A stretch of DNA of 7,496 bases, from assembly GCA_964345695.1 (NCBI GenBank), contig CAYFSC010000150.1, positions 1 through 7,496 of the forward strand. The letters are read 5' to 3'. This document shows, in pieces, positions 1-6,800 of this stretch. The stretch is from CAYFSC01 sp964345695. GTDB lineage: Bacteria > Bacteroidota > Rhodothermia > Rhodothermales > Salinibacteraceae. The notes beneath the pieces are model-generated. The model was not told the DNA's origin. It did no database searches and saw only the letters and a list, made by a program, of their open reading frames with translations. Each line of letters begins with the position of its first letter. Positions within the stretch are counted from its first letter, which is position 1. The position numbers and the translations under genes were made by a program.

Positions 1-2847
1 CGCAGCAAGGACCACTACGAAGTCTGCTACCGCGTTGTGCATCCCGGGGGCGAGGAGCGGTACGTTCTGTCGAGTGGCGTCGTGGAGCGCGACGAGGCGG
101 GGGACGCCGTGCGCATCATCGGCCTCAACCGGGACATCACCGAGCGCGAGCGCGCCGAACAGCAACTGCGCCGCAGCCGCCAGCGGTGGCAGCGCCTGGT
201 CAGCGCGCATCGCGACCCGATTCAGATTGCCGTGGACGGCATCATCCGCTACATCAATCCTGCTGGTGCCGAGATGTTTGGGGCCACCACGCCCGACGAG
301 GTCATCGGGCGCTCGGTCCTCGATTTTTCCCCCAACCAGGAGATCACCGACGCCATTCGGCGGCGCAAAGAGAAACTCGATCGGGGCGAGCCAACGGCAC
401 CGTTCGAGCATGAGATCATCCGTCTGGACGGCGAACGCCGCATCATCGAGGCCTATTCGGTGCCTATCGAGTACAATGGCAAGCAGGCTGCGCAGACCGT
501 CCTCCGCGACGTCACCGAGCAGCGAACGGCCGAGCAGGCGCTCAGAGACAGCAAAGAGGAGCTGGAGGAGGAACGCAGGCGTCTGGAAATGGCCCTCGTC
601 GGTGGAGAGCTCGGCCTGTGGGATACCAACCTCGACACCGGCGAGGCCATCTACGACGAGCGATGGGCCCGCATGCTTGGCTACTCGATGGACGAGGTGG
701 AGCCCACCCGCGATTTCTTCGAGTCGCTCGTGCACCCCGACGATCTCCCCAAAGTGTACGAGGCCCTCAGCCAGCAGGCCCGTGGCGAGATCGACGTCAT
801 GGCGGTCGACATCCGCATGAAGGCCAAGGACGGATCCTGGCGCTGGATCCGCGACAAGGGCAAGGTCATGGAAAAGAACGACGACGGCACTTCGCACCGG
901 GCTGTGGGCACGCACCAGGACGTCACGGAAGAGATCCGTCGCCAGGAGGCGCTTCGTCGGAGCCGGCAGAAGTACAAGTCGCTCTTTGATGCCTCCAACG
1001 AGGCCATCTTCATCCACGACATGGAGGGCACCATCCGCGACATCAATGCGAAGGCCCGCTCGCTGTTCGGCTATTCGCACGACGCGTTCGTTGGGCGCAA
1101 CGTGGCGGATCTCGTTCCCGGGGACATCTCGCGGATCGACGACGAACTGCACACGATCCGCCAGGGCGGCTCCGTCCACGCCGAGAACCAGTACCAGCGC
1201 AGCGACGGAACGCTGTTCTGGGGCGAGCTCTCGGCGACGGCGTTCGAGATCGACGGTGAGCGGCTCGTGCAGGGCATGATTCGGGACATCACCGATCGCA
1301 AACAGGCCGAGCAGGCCCGCCGCGAGAGCGAAGCGCGTCTCCGTGGCCTGGCCAACAGCATCCCCGGCATCATTTTCCAGTTCTACGCCCGTCCCGACGG
1401 CGAGCACGGCTTCTACTTCCTCGGCGAGCAAACCGAAACACTTCTGGGGCTGGACCCGCACCGCAATGACTTCTTCGAGCAGTTTGCCGACCGCATCGAC
1501 CCCAGCTACCAGGACGCGTTCCAGGCATCCGTGAAGGAGGCCGTAGAGGACGGCACGTTCTGGAACATGGAGCTGCCCTTCTGCAAGCCCTCCGGCGAAA
1601 CCATCTGGGTGCAAGGCGTCGCGACGCCGGAGCAGCGGGAGAACGAACGGGTTTTCAACGGCGTGCTGCTCGACATCACCAAGCGCAAGCAGCTTCAGTC
1701 GCAGCTCCGGCAGGCGCAGAAGATGGAAACGGTAGGCACGCTCGCCGGCGGCATCGCGCACGACTTCAACAACATCCTGCATGCGGCCATGGTGTACCTC
1801 CGCATGGCGCTGGAGGATCTGCCGGAGGCCCACGCCACGGCCGACTTCCTGGCGCGCGCCGAGAAGGGACTGAAGCGGGCCGAGGGGCTGGTGGACAAGC
1901 TCCTCACCTTCAGCCGACAGGAGGGCAAAACCGTGGAGGAGAACGTCAACGTCTCGACCGTAATTCGCGAGACGATGGAGCTGGTCGAGACGTCGGTCCC
2001 CGACCGAGTCGAGATGCGCATGGAGATGAATGAGGACTGCGCCGTCATCGGCGACCCGGGCCAGTTGCAGCAGGTCGCCATGAATCTCCTCACCAACGCC
2101 GTGCAGGCGCTGAAATCGCAGAACGAGGCCGATTCGTTCGTCCTCGACGTCGAGGTGCGTTCGACGGAGGTGGACCAGGATCTGGCCGGCCGCTACCTCA
2201 ACCTGGACCCCGGTCGCTACGTCCGGATTTCCATCAGCGACACCGGGCCCGGCATGGACCGAGAGACGAAAGAGCGCATCTTCGAGCCGTTCTTCACCAC
2301 CAAAGAGGTCGGGAAGGGAACAGGACTCGGCCTCTCGGTCGTCCACGGCATCGTGCAGGCTCACGAGGGAGAGGTGACGGTGTTCACACAGCCGGGCGAG
2401 GGCACGACGTTCAACGTCTATCTGCCCTGTGCGAGCGAGACCGCCCCGCCCGATGTGCGGAACGGCACGGCATCTGCAGAACCGTCGGGCCACATCCTGT
2501 TTGTGGACGACGACGAGCAGGTGCTCGACCTCGAGACGGTGCGCCTTCGCGGGTTCGGCTACGAGGTTACGACCTGCCGGACCGCCTCCGCGGCGCTGAA
2601 CGCCGTCGAGTCGACCGCCACGACGTACGACCTGGTGCTGACCGACTACGCCATGCCGGGCATGAGCGGCATGACCCTCATTCGGGAGCTGAACGACCGC
2701 GGCTTTCCGGGGCCGATGATCCTCATGTCGGGCTTCAGTGCGAAGGTGTCGGAGGAGGATGTGCTGCAGGCCGGCGCCGAGATGTTTCTGCGCAAGCCTG
2801 TCGGCAGCAACGAACTGGAGGACGCTCTGGAGACGGTACTGGAATGA
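1..2847 (+). CDS. Multi-PAS hybrid histidine kinase, CckA-like core (HK1, 5'-truncated)
   Basis: The frame is open from base 1 and ends at TGA 2845-2847, giving 948 visible residues. The true start lies upstream: residues 1-47 are already the C-terminal half of a PAS domain (ending GLNRDITERERAEQQ), so the GTG at 37 is not a credible start. Domains, numbered from base 1: PAS remnant 1-47; PAS with HRDPI motif 60-178; PAS_3-type 192-315 (HPDD motif); PAS 320-437; PAS_3-like 444-565; HisKA 572-638 with phospho-acceptor His587 in AHDFNN; HATPase_c 680-810 with N-box Asn695/Asn699, DTGPGM 747-752, FEPFFTTK 761-768 and GKGTGLGLS 771-779; receiver 829-948 with acidic Asp836-838, phospho-Asp882, Ser910 and Lys932. 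By family knowledge it autophosphorylates on His587 and passes phosphate to Asp882, then probably to a separate phosphotransfer protein. No membrane segment is visible, but the N-terminus is unseen. The HDFNN H-box resembles CckA-type kinases; the ligands are unknown. Confidence 0.95.
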   Translation, partial: RSKDHYEVCYRVVHPGGEERYVLSSGVVERDEAGDAVRIIGLNRDITERERAEQQLRRSRQRWQRLVSAHRDPIQIAVDGIIRYINPAGAEMFGATTPDEVIGRSVLDFSPNQEITDAIRRRKEKLDRGEPTAPFEHEIIRLDGERRIIEAYSVPIEYNGKQAAQTVLRDVTEQRTAEQALRDSKEELEEERRRLEMALVGGELGLWDTNLDTGEAIYDERWARMLGYSMDEVEPTRDFFESLVHPDDLPKVYEALSQQARGEIDVMAVDIRMKAKDGSWRWIRDKGKVMEKNDDGTSHRAVGTHQDVTEEIRRQEALRRSRQKYKSLFDASNEAIFIHDMEGTIRDINAKARSLFGYSHDAFVGRNVADLVPGDISRIDDELHTIRQGGSVHAENQYQRSDGTLFWGELSATAFEIDGERLVQGMIRDITDRKQAEQARRESEARLRGLANSIPGIIFQFYARPDGEHGFYFLGEQTETLLGLDPHRNDFFEQFADRIDPSYQDAFQASVKEAVEDGTFWNMELPFCKPSGETIWVQGVATPEQRENERVFNGVLLDITKRKQLQSQLRQAQKMETVGTLAGGIAHDFNNILHAAMVYLRMALEDLPEAHATADFLARAEKGLKRAEGLVDKLLTFSRQEGKTVEENVNVSTVIRETMELVETSVPDRVEMRMEMNEDCAVIGDPGQLQQVAMNLLTNAVQALKSQNEADSFVLDVEVRSTEVDQDLAGRYLNLDPGRYVRISISDTGPGMDRETKERIFEPFFTTKEVGKGTGLGLSVVHGIVQAHEGEVTVFTQPGEGTTFNVYLPCASETAPPDVRNGTASAEPSGHILFVDDDEQVLDLETVRLRGFGYEVTTCRTASAALNAVESTATTYDLVLTDYAMPGMSGMTLIRELNDRGFPGPMILMSGFSAKVSEEDVLQAGAEMFLRKPVGSNELEDALETVLE

Positions 2848-2875
2848 CGGCGCACAGACGCACGGCACGCGCGAT

Positions 2876-2975
2876 NNNNNNNNNNNNNNNNNNNNNNNNN
2901 NNNNNNNNNNNNNNNNNNNNNNNNNNNNNNNNNNNNNNNNNNNNNNNNNNNNNNNNNNNNNNNNNNNNNNNNNNN
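2876..2975. other. Assembly gap, 100 N
   Basis: Exactly 100 consecutive N fill this stretch. A run of exactly 100 is the usual placeholder for a gap of unknown length between contigs, so the true distance between HK1 and the regulator is not known and whole genes could be missing. Any translated frame that appears to cross it is artificial. Confidence 0.97.
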
Positions 2976-3075
2976 GAAACGTCCCTGCGTCTCCTGCGAC
3001 ACATTCTGACGTCTCGTTTTGACGACCCGTGGGCTGCTCTCGGACCAGATGCTGCCCGGCATGGTTAACCTACAT

Positions 3076-3109
3076 CCTGAAGTGCAAGGGGCTACCCCGA
3101 AGTGCAAGG
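3076..3109 (+). repeat. Two-copy direct repeat, 20-bp period
   Basis: The 14-base unit CCTGAAGTGCAAGG (3076-3089) recurs as CCCGAAGTGCAAGG (3096-3109), with one mismatch and an exact 11-base core GAAGTGCAAGG. The start-to-start distance is 20 bp, close to two helical turns, so proteins bound to both copies would sit on the same face of the DNA. The repeat lies about 150-190 bases upstream of the response regulator. It could be a tandem operator or a chance short duplication; the binding-site role is inference. Confidence 0.55.
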
Positions 3110-3200
3110 AGGCGAACGACAGCGACCGGGGGCGCTGTGTGCGAGTTTCTGGAAGAGCACCGGGGCACCCGTTCGGCGGGCGATCCGCGGAACGCTTTTT

Positions 3201-3216
3201 GTTCATACGAGAGAAC
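3201..3216. promoter_or_regulatory. Possible operator dyad GTTC-N8-GAAC
   Basis: GTTC at 3201-3204 and GAAC at 3213-3216 form a short inverted repeat about 45 bases upstream of the regulator start, next to a T-run at 3196-3200. The arms are only 4 bp, so chance is a serious alternative. I note it because it lies in a region already rich in short symmetric elements. Confidence 0.2.
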
Positions 3217-3217
3217 G

Positions 3218-3232
3218 GCCCTTGTGAAGGGC
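3218..3232 (+). promoter_or_regulatory. Small hairpin in the regulator leader
   Basis: GCCCTT (3218-3223) and AAGGGC (3227-3232) are perfectly complementary with a 3-base loop, GTG. The hairpin would form 30 bases upstream of the regulator ATG if transcription begins further up. No U-tract follows it, so it does not look like an intrinsic terminator. It might affect leader stability or translation, or it may be coincidental. Confidence 0.35.
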
Positions 3233-3262
3233 ACCCATTTCCACTTAAGTACTCTGCCCACT

Positions 3263-3643
3263 ATGGCTACCATTCTGCTTGTCGACGATGACGATGACGT
3301 TCGCACCGCCACCGAGATGATGCTCCAGCGGGCGGGCCACGACGTCGAGAGCCTGCCCGACGGACGCCGCGTGCTGGAGCGGTGCCGAGCGCGTCCGTTC
3401 GACGCGGTCATTACCGATGTGGTCATGCCCGAGCAGGAGGGCATCGAAACGATTCGCACGCTCCGCCAAGAAGATTCTGAGATTGCCATCATCGCCATCT
3501 CGGGCGGAGGCGGCTACGGCAGCGGCGCGCAATATCTGCACACGGCCGAGCTGATCGGAGCCGACGTCACCTTCGAAAAGCCTGTGTCGTCGAAGCGCCT
3601 GCGTGCAGCCATCGACGATTTGGTCCCGGCCCACGAAGCCTGA
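3263..3643 (+). CDS. Stand-alone receiver-domain response regulator
   Basis: The 126-residue product is a single CheY-like receiver with no output domain. Visible residues: beta-1 MATILLVDDDDD with the acidic pocket at Asp8-Asp10; phospho-acceptor Asp52 in VITDVVMPEQEG; switch Ser80 in IAISGGGG; and Lys106 in FEKPVSSKRL. The glycine-rich insert GGGGYGSGAQYLHTAELIGAD (residues 81-101) is typical of a large group of single-domain regulators found near PAS kinases. ATG 3263 was chosen because the first beta strand begins immediately after it; the frame is open back to an ATG at 3029, but that extension is low-quality sequence. No good Shine-Dalgarno site precedes the ATG. The protein is strongly acidic. 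Lying between two hybrid kinases, it probably accepts phosphate from one or both, directly or through a phosphotransfer protein, and acts by protein contact rather than DNA binding. The partner is not shown by the sequence. Confidence 0.93.
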   Translation: MATILLVDDDDDVRTATEMMLQRAGHDVESLPDGRRVLERCRARPFDAVITDVVMPEQEGIETIRTLRQEDSEIAIIAISGGGGYGSGAQYLHTAELIGADVTFEKPVSSKRLRAAIDDLVPAHEA

Positions 3644-3652
3644 GCAGGCGGT

Positions 3653-3675
3653 GCCCCAAGGCCCAATCTTGGGGC
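3653..3675 (+). terminator. Perfect 8-bp hairpin after the response regulator
   Basis: GCCCCAAG (3653-3660) pairs perfectly with CTTGGGGC (3668-3675) around a 7-base loop, starting 10 bases after the regulator stop. The position and GC-rich stem fit a transcription terminator. There is no T-tract after it (the next bases are CGGTGGCG), so it would be a non-canonical or weak terminator, or a 3' end stabiliser. If it works, HK2 is transcribed mainly from its own promoter. Confidence 0.45.
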
Positions 3676-3819
3676 CGGTGGCGTCGTCCAGCAGCCTGCT
3701 CTTTCCTCCACGGCATCCGGTTCGGACGTTAAACGGTTTACTTCGGGCTGCGCACCCGCTTTTCCTGTGCGTGGCACTGCGCGGTCCAGAGGAAATCGTG
3801 GCACGGACCCGGCCTTTGA
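3676..3819. other. Upstream region of HK2
   Basis: This is the rest of the 176-base spacer between the regulator and HK2. Frames crossing it show no domain, and I take it as non-coding. Its main landmark is an AT-rich odd palindrome, TAAAC-G-GTTTA, at 3730-3740. An AGAGGA stretch at 3788-3793 resembles a Shine-Dalgarno site but lies about 26 bases from the ATG at 3820 and still further from 3841, too far to act. I cannot assign a -35/-10 pair with confidence. Confidence 0.5.
3730..3740. promoter_or_regulatory. AT-rich palindrome TAAAC-G-GTTTA upstream of HK2
   Basis: Five-base arms TAAAC (3730-3734) and GTTTA (3736-3740) flank a central G, making a perfect 11-base odd palindrome in an otherwise GC-rich spacer, about 80 bases before the HK2 start. 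Placement and symmetry suggest a regulator site or part of a promoter, but the arms are short. Confidence 0.3.
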
Positions 3820-6800
3820 ATGACGGATCCAGTTTCCCCCATGTCTACCGACGAAATTCTGCACGGCGAGCGGCGCCTTGAGGCGCTGCCTCCCTACGAC
3901 CGCCTCGACCGCTTGCCCGAGCAGGCGCTGAAGCGGGCGGTGGAGCTGGCAGTGCACCTCGTCGACGCGCCCATTGCGGCGGCCTCCGTGCTGGGCGGCG
4001 AGAGGCGGTGGGTCGCCACCCGCGGCCCCGTCGACCCGCCGGACCTGGATGACGACCAGACCCTCGTCCGGCGCACCGTGCAGGCGGAAGAGCTGCTCGT
4101 CGTCAACGACGTGGCGCAGGCCCCTCGCCTGTCCGGCCATCCGTGGGGGAGCGGCGACGCGGGACTGCGCTTCTACGCCGGCGTGCCCCTTGTTCTGCCC
4201 GGGGGCGCCCCCTTCGGAGGGTTGTACGTCCTCGACGTCGAGCCGCGCACTCCTGCGGCGGACCTTCTGGCGCAGCTGGAGACCCTGGCAGGCATGGTGA
4301 CCGACGCGTTCGATGCCCCGCCTGCGGCTCCCGATGCGCCACAGAGCGCGGTGGGGGGGGCGCATCAGCAGTGGAAACAGCTGGCCGAGGCGCACCGCGA
4401 CCCGATCCTGATTTCGGTAGGAGGAACCATCCGCTACGTCAACCCCGCCGGGGTGGATCTGATCGGTGCCGACGCGGCCGACGATCTCGTGGGCGCGTCC
4501 ATCTACTCGTTCGTGCCGTCCGACGCGCAACGGCGGCGGCTCGAGGCGCGGGCGGAGCAGCTTCGGCAGGGCACCCCGACCTCGCCCGCCGAGCACGACA
4601 TCGTTCGGCTCGACGGTGAGCGCCGCACCATCCAGGTGTACTCGGTACCCATCGAGTACGAGGGCGAGCGGGCGGCGCAAACCATGGTGCGCGACGTGAC
4701 TGAGCAGCGGCGGACACAGGCGGCCCTCCGCGAGAGCATGGTGGCGCTGGAGCAGGCGCAGTCGATCGCCAAGATGGGCAACGGACGCTGGGATCTCGGC
4801 ACCAACCGCGTCCAGCTCTCTCGCGAAGCCGAGCGGCTGCTCGGCCTTCCTGCCGCGCCGGCGCACGATCCTCTGGCCTTCCTCGCGGTGGTGCACCCCG
4901 ACGACCGATTCCTGATCCGTGAGGAGGTCCAGCAGCTCCGCCAAGGCTATACGCACGATGCCGAGTACCGGGTAATCCCTCGCGGGCAGGACACGGTGCG
5001 CTGGCTGCAGAGCCGCGCGCGGCCGGAGACCAACGACAAGGGCGAGATCACGCGGGTTGTGGGCACCATCGTCGACATCACGGAGCGCAAGCGCATCGAG
5101 CAGGCGTTCGTTGAAAGCGAAGAGCGGTTCCAGGCGCTGCTCCGGTCGCTGGACGACGTGGTGTGGACGGCCGACATCGATCCCGACACGCTCAACCAGC
5201 AACTGCGGTACATCAACGACGCCGCGGAGTCGGTGTACGGCTACCCGACCGAGGCCTTTATCAGCGATCCGACGCTCTGGATCGAGACGATCCATCCCGA
5301 CGACCGCGACTGGGTCACGTCCCGAAAGGCGCAGCTGACCGACACGCGCACCCTCCGCGACGAGTACCGCATCGTGCAGCCGGACGGCGAGGTGCGCTGG
5401 ATTCGCAGCAGCGTACACGTCATCCGCCGCAACGACGATGTTCTGCGCGTCGGCGGCATCGACGCCGACATCACGGAGCAGAAGCAGACCGAGCAGGCCC
5501 TGCGCCGCAGCGAGGAGCGGTGGCGGCGCCTGGTAGAGTCGCACCGCGACCCCATTCAGATTTCCGTCGGCCGCATCATCGAGTACACCAATCCGGCGGG
5601 TGCCCGGCTGCTCGGGGCCGAGTCGCCGGACGAGGTCGAGGGCCGATCGATCCTGGAGTTCGTCCCGTCGGAGGCCGTTGAAGAGCGGCTCCGGGCGCGG
5701 GCCGAGCAGGTCGAGCACGGCGAGTCGACCGACCCGTACGAGCATGAAATCGAGCGCCTCGACGGTGAGCGTCGCATCGTCGAGTCGTATGCCGTTCCCA
5801 TCGAGTACGACGGCGAATGGGCGGCGCAAACCGTGATCCGAGACATTACAGCGCGCAAGAAGGCCGAGAACGAGCTGAAGCGGGAGCGGGAGTTCCTGCA
5901 GAAGCTGTTCGACACCATCCCGGTCATGATCATGGTGTATGACCCCGAGCAGGCGCAATTCGATGTGAATGAGGAGTTCGAGCGCGTGCTGGGCTGGTCC
6001 GCCAAGTCGGCCAACGCCACCGACCTCATAAGGGCTTGCTTCCCGGACCCGGACGACCGCGAGGCGGCCGTCGCGTTTCTGCGGGATCCCGGCTCGGGGT
6101 GGACGGACTTCACGCTCACCACGCGCGCCGGCGACGAGGTCATCTGCTCCTGGTCGAACATTCGCCTCTCGGACGACACGCTCGTCGGCATCGGCATCGA
6201 CCTGACGGAGCGCAAGCAGCTCGAAGCGCAGCTCCGGCAGGCGCAGAAGATGGAGACCGTCGGCACCCTCGCGGGCGGCATCGCGCACGACTTCAACAAC
6301 ATCTTGCACGCGGCCATCGTCTACCTGCAGATGAGCCTGGAGGACGTGCCGGCGGACAGCTCGACGAGCGAGTTCCTCACGTACGCCGAACAGGGCCTGC
6401 AGCGCGCCAGCGAGCTCGTGGACAAGCTCCTCACGTTCAGTCGGCAGGAGGGCATGGCCACCGAAGAATCGCTCGATCTCGCCACCGTGGTGCGCGAAAC
6501 CATCGGTCTCGTCCAGCCTTCGCTGCCCGACGATGTGACGCTGCGTACGCAGTTCGACGACACCTGCGCGGTACTCGGCGACCGGGGCCAGCTCCAACAG
6601 GTGGTGATGAACCTGATGACGAACGCCGTTCAGGCCATGGAAGACGCGGCCACCGAGGGCGATCTGCCGATTCGCGACGCCGGCGTCCTGGACGTCGATG
6701 TGCGCACGACCAACATCGATCCGGACCTCGCCGATCGCCACCTGCACCTCGATCCCGGCCACTACGCCCGTCTCTCCATCAGCGACACGGGGCCGGGCAT

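Larger units (their letters stand above)
2848..3262. other. Non-coding interval between HK1 and the response regulator, interrupted by an assembly gap
   Basis: Outside the N-run, about 28 bases follow the HK1 stop and 287 bases precede the regulator. Short open frames cross this interval on both strands, but none has a recognisable domain, and two of the three + frames leaving the gap stop within about 50 bases. The third stops at TAA 3066-3068; because it enters from the gap, a gene tail ending there cannot be excluded. The stretch 2976-3262 is less GC-rich than the genes and holds a direct repeat (3076-3109), a GTTC/GAAC dyad (3201-3216), a small hairpin (3218-3232) and overlapping palindromes ACTTAAGT (3243-3250) and AGTACT (3248-3253). 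It is best read as the upstream control region of the regulator. I see no clear sigma-70 or Bacteroidetes-type promoter. Confidence 0.6.

Noticed and set aside
35..820. A 261-codon + strand frame overlapping the start of HK1
   Set aside because: It is an out-of-frame shadow rich in Ser, Arg and Thr; the HK1 frame carries conserved PAS motifs over the same bases.
2646..3206. A 186-codon - strand frame crossing the gap
   Set aside because: It depends on reading through 100 N and overlaps the HK1 receiver antisense; no motif supports it.
3029..3262. Extended N-terminus of the response regulator from the ATG at 3029
   Set aside because: The extra 78 residues have no receiver features; the conserved first strand starts directly at the ATG at 3263, and typical family length is about 120-130 residues.
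3019..3291. A 90-codon + strand frame upstream of and overlapping the regulator start
   Set aside because: It overlaps the regulator's first beta strand out of frame, shows no domain, and covers the repeat and dyads expected of a control region.
3783..3809. GGTCC/GGACC inverted repeat upstream of HK2
   Set aside because: Five-base GC-rich arms separated by 17 bases are expected by chance at this composition.
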